This document shows positions 20,301 to 26,702 of a stretch of 64,000 bases of DNA, piece by piece (the first letter of the stretch is position 1; each line of letters starts with the position of its first letter). The DNA lies in contig NZ_QJUO01000002.1 of the NCBI RefSeq assembly GCF_004327335.1, positions 62,001-126,000 on the forward strand, in the 5' to 3' direction. The notes beneath the pieces were generated by a model. It saw only the letters and a program-made list of their open reading frames with translations, was not told where the DNA came from and made no database searches. The position numbers were made by a program, and so were the translations under genes. Origin of the DNA: Stutzerimonas kirkiae. Its GTDB lineage: Bacteria > Pseudomonadota > Gammaproteobacteria > Pseudomonadales > Pseudomonadaceae.

Positions 20301-21527
20301 ACGCTTGGACAGCAGGGTCACCTGGCCACCGTCGCCCTTGGCGCTGGCATCGGCCTTGAGCGTCGCGCCCTTCTCCAGGGTCACGCTGCCCTCGGCCCAG
20401 GCAGCGCCTTCACTGCCATCGCTGCCCAGGGCGATGCGCCCGCCGCCGGCCTGGCCGGACGTGTCGATCGTCGCACCGCTGGCGACCGTCACATCATGGC
20501 CGGTCACCGCCACGCTGCCACCGCTTTCGCCCGCCGACGCCCCGACCGCGCTGACATCGCCCGCGATACGCACCGCACCGTCACCGCCGGAAAGCACGAT
20601 CCGGCCATTCTGCGAGCCGACACTGTTGGCGGCGATCACACCGTTGGTGTTGATGACGTTGTTGACCACATCCTGGACGGCGCGGGCCGACAGCTCGATC
20701 GAACCACCGTCGGCGGAGATCTGTCCGGAGTTGATCACCAGCGCCTCGCCATCGGCGCCCTGCGGCACCTGGGTGACGACCGAACTGGCATCGAAACTGA
20801 GCAGGCCATCGCCCTGGAAGTCCAGGGTGAAGGTCTGTGCCCCACCCAGGGCGACCTTGCCGAGCCTGGCCCGGATCACCCCCGAGTTTTCCACGCCCGG
20901 CGCCACCAGGGCGGCCAGGCCGGCATCGCGGATGCTGATGTCGCCCTGGTTGACGACACGCGCATCCTGGTTGGCAGAGGCCTGGCTGAAACGGTAGTCG
21001 CCCGCCATGAAATCGACATCGTTGATATCGGCCGTGGTGGCCACCAGGCCACCGACATCGACCCGCGAGCCGGCGCCGAAAACCACCCCGTTGGGGTTGA
21101 CCAGCATCACCGTGCCGTTGGCATTGAGGCTACCGAAGATCGCCGACGGATCGTTGCCGGTCACGCGGTTGAGGGTGACGCTCTTGGCGCCGGGCTGCTG
21201 GAAGTTGACCGTCTCGCCCGCGCCGATGCTGAAGCTCTGCCAGTTGATGATGGCCTTGTTCGAGGACTGGACGATGTTCAGCGTATCCGGCGTGGCCTGC
21301 ACGATGCTGGCCTGGCCGGCGACGACATGGCCACCGGCCGGGTTCGCCCAGGCCTGGCCGGAAATCAGCGAACCGAGCACGGTGGCGCCAAGCAGGTTCA
21401 GCAGTGGATGCCGGCGGGTTGCCAGCACGTGCCGGGTGGCCCGGGCCAGAGGCGTCTGGTGGAAAGTCGGGACGGCAGCCTGGGACACTACCGGACGAGC
21501 GGAACGACGGAAGGAATGTCTGCTCAT
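8310..21527 (-). CDS. Giant TpsA filamentous-haemagglutinin-like exoprotein
   Basis: A single open frame of 4405 residues. An extended signal region ends near AWA-N at residue 61. It is followed by a TPS secretion domain (about 61-330) with the signature NPNGVVFG at 144-151. The rest is glycine, serine, alanine and aspartate-rich beta-helix sequence. The middle consists of about eleven degenerate copies of a long unit whose core reads GLDFSFxGDRxLxLGxLxxG. Near the C terminus a second repeat carries TTGxQxY. Reading the whole protein I found only two cysteines, both in the last 11 residues (CVDDGATC). The gene follows tpsB by 16 bases, so the transporter is made first. By family it is a secreted or surface-tethered adhesin; the ligand cannot be deduced. 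Very long plus-strand open frames opposite it are mirror artefacts of its codon composition. Confidence 0.95.
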   Translation of the reverse strand: MSRHSFRRSARPVVSQAAVPTFHQTPLARATRHVLATRRHPLLNLLGATVLGSLISGQAWANPAGGHVVAGQASIVQATPDTLNIVQSSNKAIINWQSFSIGAGETVNFQQPGAKSVTLNRVTGNDPSAIFGSLNANGTVMLVNPNGVVFGAGSRVDVGGLVATTADINDVDFMAGDYRFSQASANQDARVVNQGDISIRDAGLAALVAPGVENSGVIRARLGKVALGGAQTFTLDFQGDGLLSFDASSVVTQVPQGADGEALVINSGQISADGGSIELSARAVQDVVNNVINTNGVIAANSVGSQNGRIVLSGGDGAVRIAGDVSAVGASAGESGGSVAVTGHDVTVASGATIDTSGQAGGGRIALGSDGSEGAAWAEGSVTLEKGATLKADASAKGDGGQVTLLSKRDTRFEGDISAKGGAAGGNGGFVEVSSREVVVLSGDVDLSAAQGKDGELLIDPATLNITDSDSAVNSGNLVSRGWLESQAANASITLEADGLITIEQMANQLIDLQTGLGNSFTLRSLQSDGIVFADSATEIRTQGGAITLEALGTASTLSNIGKLTSNGGDITLTSNSGIGLGNALDAGTGAISVQSIAASISSLSDAAVLTGGKVSLLAAGGNLGNAENVLRTATAALVLHSGGHLNVANSGVLDSLSISSRHILPNASNTYALSSDGLDFALTDGDAYGLQRVVQDGLDFSFSGDRSLLLGHLDVGSGELTLISSNGSLLAGDGNLLRAAALDLSATAAIGASDSPLQTESAAIQASALGGGLYLNNSGALALSARANGNVAVSSSGTLALKSLSASNRVVALTASSGDIITDSGVLLDAGSLNLNAAGAIGSVVNRLLANATTFTANAGVGGVYASLSGSSSYLDVTSGNGAIDLKTAGSTNARLLSATSTAANGISLEVASGNLILGDINAGSVADVLLRLLGSGAVNSSSGTRIVGRRVTLDSGSSNNININTGAGLIDVQGYGSVYVNQSGDVAVERLLSANGSVYLVNASGDTTLSDVSARSGVSLIAQDGSIFTDGAADSNIVTATGNIALDASRHLGTAAARLSTTAQSLNLSSGGDIYIDNQANLSSLVIANSHASPGQANVIEIDSPYQDFAISDDGSRYLLSNLDSALLGTFSFTGDQTLVLGQVRAGTSSNVTLRASAGDILDDGDAQTRVTGSSVTLRADAGSLGDASHALNVNTSSLALSTAGNLYLNGIADLYSLNISARHGVADALYTYRLTAPSLVLNLTDGADGYHFNTLTDITSLSFTFNGDRDLHLGDIDLTRTGSLILTSNGSILDDGDAATRVLAGSQYFYANGGSIGGATPLALMAQSIYALAGSGDVNLRLEMPVNSSINQTSFQAYASGDVKLLAEQGDLLLRDINASGAIVLTATNGAMSYSSGALRGASITLDAKGALGSAGSLLRLNSSGLVSARSETGDIALNNLSSTFLLGEIAAASGSADLYLTGSGQLLDDGDSATRLRGAAITLNANGTLGNAGTALGLQTSKLTASANGLMNLDNQGSLGDLSLTGKGAAASISLLDGNIGRFLLGENAGAYYLQDISANTALNFAFTASVVGIRIGRIDTAGGSVSLTSNYGSLVTDGGDNGAHILAQSVALKAANGSIGASGEHNALLLSGTTDLALEAAGNFHVGSDTALSRLALVVNASGATANQFAIGAAGQTFAISDDGAYTHTLGDISGSGLLDFSFSGRKNIAVGSIAASGSVSLSSSGGSRNAISQLGDGDGITAAAVSLTANNTSVDATYSRIGTADAALKVNTSDLTVNSISSFNIVNSGALGRLALTLRHNSSASGSPVYTYGLTSSGLAFNVSDSVTATTLSNVSRTGLDFSLNSDRDIAVGTVNTGSRSNGSVSLTAGGSYNSSTGMLPRIIGGTIISGSVSLSAVNYQGSIATNTVTNNLALNSAGNVTVGNSGNLDSLSLTANINNSVSSANYNITAGNITSNSISYSSGSVYGLLLGNFVASNLALTVNTGHALSVGTVNTGTGGSVSLTSGGSILGQNSSTSRITAGEVTLNASTVGIYANTSPLLLTTSRLSGNVSGYLHVSNTGNLTLGDLTLGSGRILNSASILYDGAAIEAASLELNASNGSIGSAAAHLQLDVRNLTLSSGYDIYVDGVSDFYSLNVTSTHAQAGRTNTLWLSAPQLVFDIVDDSANNRFVLTEVSDASGLDFSFSADSSIDVARVDAQRGRNIWLSASGSLTSNGAQLNADMVSLSATSAIGSDQAAFTTHALDLRVSAGTDIYVDNSLDLSALSFTNSQSGNLGASYRITSGAAFGSSTATLTFVASDDGSDTYLDTVTDSTGINFTGQGHWHDLLLGTLDTSPSGVANGGQLILINVNGDILAKDASSHLSAASLSFISYNAASIGASGAALSFSAPRLSLDVTGDHYLASDVHLDELTVNTQRQATNRVSTYQLTAPGLTYSAVDATTGTTLNISDDQGLRLTYNSGRSLVLGEIDLGKTSVLNLTTNNAGANIVGDGNANNGITTGSLNLRAQGAIGAAGQPVRADAAYASATAYGGGVRLALSNPAALGGVTAYGDTYLENSVGDIALGSINLNGNRLFVTNSGGSIVSGNLSNVTAVSLDAEGSIGNVSAITTTAYGAGTTVLSATARSNARGATGSIALNESYNLTASDVRAPGGVTLNAGRALSVGTVYGGATGVSLSASLGNITGISGNLVSGGSVALSANYISGSTAYSIGTSSARINVATPILVLTSPKDIYVTDSQALDSLAISRASSSYTAGGVISVQASGLTASLSDSAITNLSNSGRDLDFTFNGNRALSIGTLNAGGGAVTLNVSGYQQDGSITGTSTSLITAGSLNLRSSRYYSGGYTAGSIGTSSQALRTAVGTLIASAPGLVNLYNQGSVKLDNLSAGGDLSVVTGNAGDITLGSLTYGTNSTLSLKAAGSILAGSGSLSSNAGAIILEAVEGIGSRGAAVSIASGSNPLTARVTGSSGDIYLSSNNLSGGLDAQTNGGDISVDASGSLLLTRMISNGGDISVSSSGILNANELNAGSGNVALSASNILAVDATSAIRGQAIDIASANSVGSSSLGLNTIGQNVTVSSAGGDIYLSPSEASTLAVVTSNGGDIVVRAASGLFLGNILSAGGDIDASALGALYAGNINAGSGNVSLSGDTLRADDGQTSLIIGSRVALNAVHGIGDASRALLTHTGYLDAQVSGTGGIYLSDSNTAGLRLNDILTQDGAIDIRAAGPLVAASVVSSSDAAGNDIRLQNASGDLLLGSLSAGDQHGQVVLLSAGAVGRLAADATNVRAHSLSISANGDIGSVTDVLDDASVDALRTRVAVLSLLDTGSEGSQVAIANNGDLSIANGSLRVPATGKVYLSSSASLDARQLLAPAGGDLALLAGTTLYLPQAGLATTGNLRLEGQGDVLSDGATPRRLLASAGTLRLLTGSLGGDTTLDSQAGSLSVTSLNNDLAIDNQGELSALSVSGTGNIDFSNDQGFIANSVATSGTGKTLRLTAEDGDLTVVGALQGNDLSVVLNAGNGDITLQQVASGLASLTIAAQNITLVGASSTGEQHYTGTTRLSGSYLTAGGDLTVQGAAQLLGDVDIGTAGGDVSLQAVDGNHALTIANGNGTVSFNGDVGATDALASLSITGSGNLLLGGVVTTIGAQLYRNVSLQGDSTLTSRKSGVTFDGLVDGGHDLLVVSEDAGDVRFLGQVGSLARVGAIRIETAGESHIGATVRAASVYTDDPGSVSVSANIDTTGSQYYGERLSLGSDVQLSASQVTLAAGADGAHGLSIVGDLVLDGPLGEDSPLDSLTVSGSAQLNGGTLATTGDQTYRGAVTLAGDTVLTTTGGSVGFDSTLDGGHDLRIDSAAGDVTFSGNVGDSERLGALNVNSSGTSHFGASLKAAALETDAGGVLEIAAGPIDTTGVQRYGEHLVLSTDTVLKASEVILLAGVDATTEGGQSLTIEGDASLGVVGANDALSSLSVSGSSNVKGGVATTGAQYYSQTLVIDQDTVLKASSVTLSQGVGGVVAGAQSLLIEGSAVIGGEQGDSAPLASLTVLGDTTFNGGSLVTTGDQSYQGAVSLSGDQGLTSEGGSLLFGSSIDSADRSSLALNAGASIEVVGAVGGTSPLGDLLLSAGDSIDFAGNVHVSTVQQAAAGGLTRFGGALLADGADGIVLSGDGFLFEGPVTAENGALTLHNSDDEGAITFNGAILAKDDFTQTGGAHIYLPESITILDGGIELAIVADILSAQAVFTTTGDIVMPGLYAPDTWLTLASGTGALNIGTTWGNTGNRELLQVARLTVPSAGSARLFGSIGGETGRRVARNIDSALKRAPYFINEAPWGGDDYIPQVVASTVPGSVVSTTPRAGSLFDRKVEPEGLAREALGAYRAPEVLSSEGYPEIGCVDDGATCRL
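9320..10880 (-). repeat. C-terminal repeat block of tpsA (TTGxQxY class)
   Basis: Within the C-terminal part of tpsA a unit recurs about seven times: TTG(D/A/V/S/E)Q.Y, then a stretch like GAVTLAGDTVL, often followed by GG(H/Q)(D/S)L and a terminal SLxVSG. In the DNA the TTGxQxY positions fall near 9330, 9560, 9775, 10070, 10275, 10565 and 10855, spaced by roughly 200-300 bases. The copies are clearly related but diverged, as expected for beta-helix coils. Confidence 0.75.
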
Positions 21528-21543
21528 GATATCTCGCTCGCAA

Positions 21544-23229
21544 TCAGTAATGGGCGATCAGGCTGAAGAAGGCGCGCGGTTCACGATCGCCTTCGGCCTG
21601 TACGTCACGGTTGAGGGGAGAAGTGATTTCAGCCGTGGCGTACAGATTCGCCAACAGGTTCACGCGCAGGCCGAGGCCGGTCGAGAAAAGGTTCTGATGC
21701 CCTTCGAAACGCGCCTCGGACTTGGACCAGACCTGGCCCGCATCATAGAAAGCGTAGTACTGGATACCATGTGGCAGGAACGGCACGCCGAAATGGTTGT
21801 AGCGCAACTCGATGAACGCCGCCCAGCCACTGTCGCCGGCCACTTCGCCATCGTCATAGGCCCGCCCGAAGCTGTAGCCGCCGAGCGCGATCTCCTCGCT
21901 GGCCAGCAGCGGGCGATTGCTGAGTTGCCCGGTCATGCTGCCGAACAGACTGAAATTGCCCGGCAACTGCTGGATACGGGTCAGGTCCAGGGTGAGCTTG
22001 GTGAAATCGCTGCGGCCATTGAAGCGCGAGGCATACGGGGAGCCCTCGTCGGTGGCGTTCATCAGGTCCAGCCCCTGGTGCAGCGTGGCACGCAGCGCAG
22101 AGATACCATCCCAGCCATCCGCCCGGTCATAGCTCACACCGCCACGCAGGATACGCAGGCGATCGCGGTTGAACGCATCGTCGGCAATATCGGTATAGAC
22201 ATTGCGATATTCGAACTCGCCGAACAGCCTCAGGTTCTCGCGGCGCGAACGTATCAACGGATAGCTCAGCGTGGCGACCTCGGAGATCACCTGGCTCTCG
22301 ACATCCAGCTCATCCAGTTCCAGGCCGGGCTTGGAGTTGGCGAAGGAGCTGGCAAAAGACCCGCTCAGGCCATTGCTGCCGAGCTGAGCCTCATACACGC
22401 CGCCCACCGACCACGAGCGCTCCAGGGGGATCGAAGTGCGCGCGTTCAGGGTCAGGCGATCGGCGCGGCTGCCGAAGGCGTTCAGGCTGGCGCTGGCGGA
22501 AAGGCCGGCATCGCCCAGATAGCGGGAATTGCGGTTATCCAGCGCCACCCTGGAGTCCACCGCCTTGCGCTCGATGCTGACCACCAGCAGCGAACCACCC
22601 AGTTCGCTCTGCGATGGCTCCAGGCTACCGCGCACGTCCAGCCCCGCCAGATCATTGGCCAGCAGCAGGCGACGCTCGATCGCGGCGACACTGATCGGCC
22701 GCAGCTCGCGCAATGGCTCGATCAGGCGAAGAACGGCAGCCTTCGCCGGGCCGATATCGTCAGGCAGAACGACTTCGGAAACGAACCCCTCGATGACCTG
22801 GATGCGGAAACGGCCACCGTCGATCTCCTGCGCCGGCACCAGCACACGAGTCGTGACGTACCCGGCATTGCGGTATTTCACTTCCAGCTCGTTGGCGATG
22901 GCGAACAGGTCCCGCACACTCACCTGTTGCCCGATCCTGTCGAGATAGAGCGGCTCGAGCTCGGCCTTGGAAAAGACAGTCACCCCTTCGATCAGCAATT
23001 CCTCGAGCCGGAAGGTGAAGTTTTCCGCTCCGGCCGGAGCCTGCACGGCGGGAGCCTGGGGCACCAGGATCGGTGCTCCCGGCGCAATGAGTTCCGGCAT
23101 CACCGGCACGGGAGCCCGCCGGCCAGGCTCGGCGGCCGATGGAAGCTGGGCCATGGCCGGGAAAGTGGCGGATAAACCTGCCAGCAACATTGCCGGGGGA
23201 AGAGCACGCAGGGAACGGTACAGACTCAT
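21544..23229 (-). CDS. TpsB outer-membrane transporter for the TpsA partner
   Basis: A 561-residue FhaC/ShlB-type protein. A signal peptide ends near FPAMAQ, followed by a proline and alanine-rich linker (an H1-like region), then a POTRA domain pair (from about residue 75, FRLEELLIEGVTVFSKAEL, to about VLPDDIGPAK) and a 16-strand barrel ending in FFSLIAHY, whose final aromatic residue fits a BAM signal. The loop-6 region reads LGGYSFGRAYDDG, so the usual VRGY motif appears as GRAY. I choose the ATG at 23229; the frame also opens at a TTG at 23274. It exports the TpsA product encoded 16 bases downstream. Confidence 0.93.
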   Translation of the reverse strand: MSLYRSLRALPPAMLLAGLSATFPAMAQLPSAAEPGRRAPVPVMPELIAPGAPILVPQAPAVQAPAGAENFTFRLEELLIEGVTVFSKAELEPLYLDRIGQQVSVRDLFAIANELEVKYRNAGYVTTRVLVPAQEIDGGRFRIQVIEGFVSEVVLPDDIGPAKAAVLRLIEPLRELRPISVAAIERRLLLANDLAGLDVRGSLEPSQSELGGSLLVVSIERKAVDSRVALDNRNSRYLGDAGLSASASLNAFGSRADRLTLNARTSIPLERSWSVGGVYEAQLGSNGLSGSFASSFANSKPGLELDELDVESQVISEVATLSYPLIRSRRENLRLFGEFEYRNVYTDIADDAFNRDRLRILRGGVSYDRADGWDGISALRATLHQGLDLMNATDEGSPYASRFNGRSDFTKLTLDLTRIQQLPGNFSLFGSMTGQLSNRPLLASEEIALGGYSFGRAYDDGEVAGDSGWAAFIELRYNHFGVPFLPHGIQYYAFYDAGQVWSKSEARFEGHQNLFSTGLGLRVNLLANLYATAEITSPLNRDVQAEGDREPRAFFSLIAHY

Positions 23230-23644
23230 TGCATCTACTCGACTGGAGGAGCGGAAAATGGTTGCCAACCGCAAACCATGCGGCCGTCGATATGGATCAA
23301 GCTCCAGACCACAATGACTGCCGCAGCGGACGTCGGCTTGCGCAGGGAGACAGCCCCGGGCACAGAGCCATGGCGTTGAGCCACTAGCCTACCCTACTTG
23401 ATTCCCGCGAACCTGAGCGAATCTGAGCAAATCCGCGGCCAGGAAACAAGCAGAACCCAGCTAACCAGGCAAATGCGCATGATCCGTTCACTCCGGCAAG
23501 ACTAAAGTCCAATAAGTGCCAATCGGCCGCACCCGGCCAAGAACAAAATCGAAAATTTCATCATTGAATTGTAAATTTCACTTTCAACCAATGAAACAAA
23601 AAGCCTAAGATTCGCCAACACCGCCCCAGAGCCACCCGCGCCGT
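23230..23644. promoter_or_regulatory. Divergent promoter region, tpsB / diguanylate cyclase
   Basis: A 415-base gap between two divergent genes. The third next to the cyclase gene (about 23500-23615) is AT-rich, unlike the flanks, and holds an imperfect inverted repeat with TTTCAT at about 23555 and ATGAAA at about 23603. This is where promoters and operator sites for both directions are most likely. I do not see an exact sigma-54 or sigma-28 site. No gene is supported in it. Confidence 0.5.
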
Positions 23645-25231
23645 ATGTCCATCCAACACCTGCTCCGCTCCGATCTGCGCCGACTGATACTCCTGCTGAC
23701 CATCATCAGTTCACTGGCGACCCTGGCCAACGCCATTTACGCGAGCTACCGCGTACAACGGCAACTGCTGATCGACAACACACTCGAAGCCAACCATGCC
23801 TATGCGGCCAAACTGGCCAACAGCACCGAAGATTTTCTCAAGGCCACCCTGCAGACCCTGGACTACAGCACCAGAATCCTCAGACACAACATGAATGACA
23901 CGGAGCAACTGCTGGAACAGGCCATGCGTCTGCGCCTGCAGTTCAACAGCTTCAACTCGGTCGCCATCACCGACGCCGAGGGCTGGGTGCTGGCCACTTC
24001 GCCGGAGGCGCTGGCAATAAAAGGGCGCCGCCTGACGACCGCCGGCCCGGCCCAGGCGTTGCTGGAAAAACGTCCCCTGATCAGCGACCCCTATGTCGCC
24101 ATCACCGGACGCCTGGTGGTCTTCATCTCGACGCCGATCTTCGACACCTCGGGCGAATACCTGGGCCTGGTCGGCGGTACGCTATACCTCAACGAAGGCA
24201 ACATCCTGCACAACCTGCTCGGCAGCCATTACCACCGCGACGGTTCCTACCTGTACGCCGTCGACCGCAACCGTACCCTGCTCTATCACCCGAACCCCGA
24301 CCGGATCGGCAAACGGGTCGGCCCGAACCAGGCCATAAGCGACGTGATCGCCGGCAAGGATGGCGCCTCGATCATCAGAAACAGTGAAGGAACGGAAATG
24401 CTCACGGGCTACACACCGATAGCGCTTTCCGGCTGGGGCATCGTTGCACAGCGCCCCATACAGGCCACCCTGGCCCCACTGCACGACCTGATGCTCCAGG
24501 TGCTGAAGAACTCCGCCCCCCTGGCCATACTGACACTGCTGCTGGCCGGCATCCTCGCCCGCAAGATATCCAAACCCCTCTGGCAACTGGCAAAGCACGC
24601 CGAGACGATGGACCACCCGCACAGTTCCGACTCCATCCAGCGTATCCGCTCCTGGTACTTCGAAGCCGCCGAACTGAAAAAGGCCATGCTGATCGGCATA
24701 AGCCTGCTCCAGCAGAAGATCGGCAAGCTCAACCTGGATATCCAGACCGACCCACTCACCGGACTGCAGAACAGGCGTGGCCTGGAAAGCGCACTGGAGA
24801 GCTGGGAAAGCTCACACCAGCCTTTCGCCGCCATCGCCCTGGACATCGATCACTTCAAGCAGGTCAACGACAACCACGGGCACGACATCGGCGACAGTGT
24901 CATCACCCATGTGGCCGGGCTGATGCGCGCCTGCTCGCGCAGTGCCGATATCCTCTGCCGCAGCGGCGGCGAAGAGTTTCTCATGCTGCTGCCTGACGCC
25001 ACCCCGGAGGTTGCCCTGATGGTCGCCGAACGGCTGCGCGAGCGGGTCGAATCATTCCTCATCCCCCAGGTCGGGAAAATCACCATCTCGGCTGGCATCG
25101 CATTCTGGCCCAATGGCGATGCCAGCCCCAGGCGCACCCTGAAAGTCGCCGATGAAGCGCTCTACCTGGCCAAACAGAGCGGGCGCAACCAAGTGGTCGT
25201 CACCACCGACACGAACCCGAACGATCACTGA
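23645..25231 (+). CDS. Membrane diguanylate cyclase, dCache-GGDEF
   Basis: A 528-residue protein with a first membrane helix (about 12-33), a periplasmic sensor domain of the double-Cache type (about 40-280), a second helix (about 285-303) and a short linker. The C-terminal GGDEF domain opens with DPLTGLQNRRGLE. The active site reads GGEEF at 441-445, an active variant, and the inhibitory-site motif RxxD is present as RSAD at 432-435, exactly five residues before GGEEF. It should therefore make c-di-GMP and be product-inhibited. The gene is divergent from tpsBA. C-di-GMP control of TPS adhesins is known in Pseudomonas (CdrA), so a functional link is plausible but inferred. Confidence 0.93.
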   Translation: MSIQHLLRSDLRRLILLLTIISSLATLANAIYASYRVQRQLLIDNTLEANHAYAAKLANSTEDFLKATLQTLDYSTRILRHNMNDTEQLLEQAMRLRLQFNSFNSVAITDAEGWVLATSPEALAIKGRRLTTAGPAQALLEKRPLISDPYVAITGRLVVFISTPIFDTSGEYLGLVGGTLYLNEGNILHNLLGSHYHRDGSYLYAVDRNRTLLYHPNPDRIGKRVGPNQAISDVIAGKDGASIIRNSEGTEMLTGYTPIALSGWGIVAQRPIQATLAPLHDLMLQVLKNSAPLAILTLLLAGILARKISKPLWQLAKHAETMDHPHSSDSIQRIRSWYFEAAELKKAMLIGISLLQQKIGKLNLDIQTDPLTGLQNRRGLESALESWESSHQPFAAIALDIDHFKQVNDNHGHDIGDSVITHVAGLMRACSRSADILCRSGGEEFLMLLPDATPEVALMVAERLRERVESFLIPQVGKITISAGIAFWPNGDASPRRTLKVADEALYLAKQSGRNQVVVTTDTNPNDH

Positions 25232-25311
25232 GAAGCCGCTCATCACCTGCGACCTTGCAGAACCGATGCACAGCAGGTCGTGGCCGGGCTCCCCGCGCCA
25301 TGCCTTTCAGC

Positions 25312-25740
25312 TCAGGACAAGGCCCGGCCATAACCCTCGATGAACTCCAGCGGCATGCGCTTCGGCTTGCCGCTGGACAGCTCGATACAGACGAACGTGG
25401 TCTCGGCGCGCAACAACGTCGTGCCATCCATCGGCCTGAGCAACTGGAAACGGCGCTTCATCTTCAGACGCCGATCCGAATCGACGATCCAGGTCGCCAG
25501 TTGCAGGCGCTCCCCCAAATAGGCCGCAGCCAGGTAGTCGATCTCGTGCCGCAGGACCGCCATCGCACGGTCCAGCCGTCGGTAGTCGCCCAGGTCAAGC
25601 CCCAGGCTGCGGGAATGCTCCCAGGCAGAGCGCTCCAGCCAACTGACATAGACAGCATTATTGGCATGCCCGAGCTCATCGATATGCATCGCCTCCACAG
25701 TGAGATCGATGACGAATGCTCCAGGCCGATCCCAAGACAT
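25312..25740 (-). CDS. Acyl-CoA thioesterase, 4HBT hotdog fold
   Basis: A 142-residue hotdog-fold protein of the YbgC/FadM type: MHIDELGHANNAVYVSWLE carries the conserved D-x-x-GHxNNxxY pattern with the catalytic aspartate region, and ERLQLATWIVDSDRRLKMKRRFQ forms the central sheet. The start at 25740 is set by a strong GGGAGG six bases upstream; an upstream in-frame ATG at 25770 has no such signal. It should hydrolyse acyl-CoA thioesters, though the substrate chain cannot be predicted. It stands alone between the diguanylate cyclase gene (convergent) and the tRNA genes. Confidence 0.88.
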   Translation of the reverse strand: MSWDRPGAFVIDLTVEAMHIDELGHANNAVYVSWLERSAWEHSRSLGLDLGDYRRLDRAMAVLRHEIDYLAAAYLGERLQLATWIVDSDRRLKMKRRFQLLRPMDGTTLLRAETTFVCIELSSGKPKRMPLEFIEGYGRALS

Positions 25741-25816
25741 GGCAACCTCCCAAACACTTGCACGCCACACCAGCCGACGAGGCCGGCGGCACGAAAACGA
25801 TCATACCGATGAAAAC

Positions 25817-25846
25817 AAAAAGGGCCATCCCATACGAGATGACCCT
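25817..25846 (-). terminator. Rho-independent terminator of the tRNA cluster
   Basis: On the minus strand, just beyond the last tRNA-Glu, the bases form a hairpin with arms AGGGTCATC and GATGGCCCT followed by a run of T residues (A run at 25817-25821 on the given strand). Confidence 0.75.
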
Positions 25847-25872
25847 CTGCTGCCCAAAACGGGCAATAAAAA

Positions 25873-25948
25873 TGGCGTCCCCTAGGGGACTCGAACCCCT
25901 GTTACCGCCGTGAAAGGGCGGTGTCCTAGGCCACTAGACGAAGGGGAC
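25873..25948 (-). tRNA. tRNA-Glu (TTC), second copy in transcription order
   Basis: A 76-base cloverleaf including encoded CCA. The acceptor stem GTCCCCT pairs with AGGGGAC, the anticodon stem CCGCC/GGCGG encloses a loop with anticodon TTC, and the T arm contains GTTCGAATC. Identical to the copy at 26119-26194. Confidence 0.98.
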
Positions 25949-25994
25949 GAAACCTTCGATGAATGAACCGGTAACGACCGGCCCATCGTGGGAT

Positions 25995-26070
<76 letters not shown>

Positions 26071-26118
26071 GGATTAACGTCTCGCGACGTACAGAGCGTA
26101 TCGAACACTCCGCAAACA

Positions 26119-26194
26119 TGGCGTCCCCTAGGGGACTCGAACCCCTGTTACCGCCGTGAAAGGGCGGTGTCCTAGGCCACTAGACGAAGGGGAC
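26119..26194 (-). tRNA. tRNA-Glu (TTC), first copy in transcription order
   Basis: Identical in sequence to the tRNA-Glu at 25873-25948, including CCA. Together with the adjacent tRNA-Ala it forms one unit of a tandem duplication of an Ala-Glu pair. The spacers between genes differ, so only the tRNA bodies are kept identical. Confidence 0.98.
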
Positions 26195-26253
26195 GCTAAC
26201 CCTTCTGCGACCCGCCCGCTGGATTTGGCGAATCGCTAAAACTCGTTGAGAGT

Positions 26254-26329
<76 letters not shown>

Positions 26330-26421
26330 TCTCAAGGACGGGGCGCATGTTAGGGGCAGGCCATTTGGCTGTCAACATTATTTTTCGCTCGCAGCCAAGA
26401 TTTCTGAAATTAGAACAACCA

Positions 26422-26569
26422 CTTAGAACCTGTTCACGATCTCGCGAGCTAGAGCCATGCAAGGCAAAAACAGGCGAAAAAGCGCAGTTTACGAGTGGTA
26501 AATGAGCATTTTGAGCCTGTTTTTAACGCAGCAGGGCCGACGCGCAGCAGATCGTGAACAGGTTCTTAG
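26422..26569. mobile_element. MITE-like element, 138 bp, with flanking target duplication
   Basis: The element spans 26427-26564. Its ends are perfect 16-base inverted repeats, AACCTGTTCACGATCT at 26427-26442 and the reverse complement at 26549-26564. The flanks are a direct repeat CTTAG at 26422-26426 and 26565-26569, which looks like a target-site duplication. It contains no coding sequence. It is probably mobilised by a transposase elsewhere; the TTAG target is compatible with an IS5-type enzyme, but that is inference. Confidence 0.8.
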
Positions 26570-26626
26570 GCCCAGGCCTTGCAATGTCTCCATCCCGAAG
26601 CGTTCTCGTAGCCTGGGTTGAGCACA

Positions 26627-26659
26627 GCGATACCCAGGGCATTCACTGATGGGTATCGC
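26627..26659. repeat. Palindromic intergenic repeat, possible terminator
   Basis: A perfect 10-base inverted repeat (GCGATACCCA at 26627-26636 and TGGGTATCGC at 26650-26659) with a 13-base loop. It lies within a cctgggttgagc-type sequence, a pattern that recurs between genes in many Pseudomonas chromosomes. It lies 44 bases beyond the stop of the minus-strand EF-hand gene and could terminate it, although no T run follows. Confidence 0.55.
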
Positions 26660-26702
26660 CGCGTTCGCCCCCTCCAGCGCTTCTCTCGGCGTCATAACCT
26701 CT

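Noticed and set aside
17703-21566. Plus-strand open frame of 1287 codons opposite the tpsA N terminus
   Set aside because: Same mirror effect; it runs across the tpsA start region and through the tpsB-tpsA junction without any gene-like feature.
23505-23530. TTGGCAC followed by TTATTGGAC on the minus strand as a sigma-54 promoter for tpsB
   Set aside because: The GG is followed ten bases later by AC, not GC, so the essential -12 element is missing.
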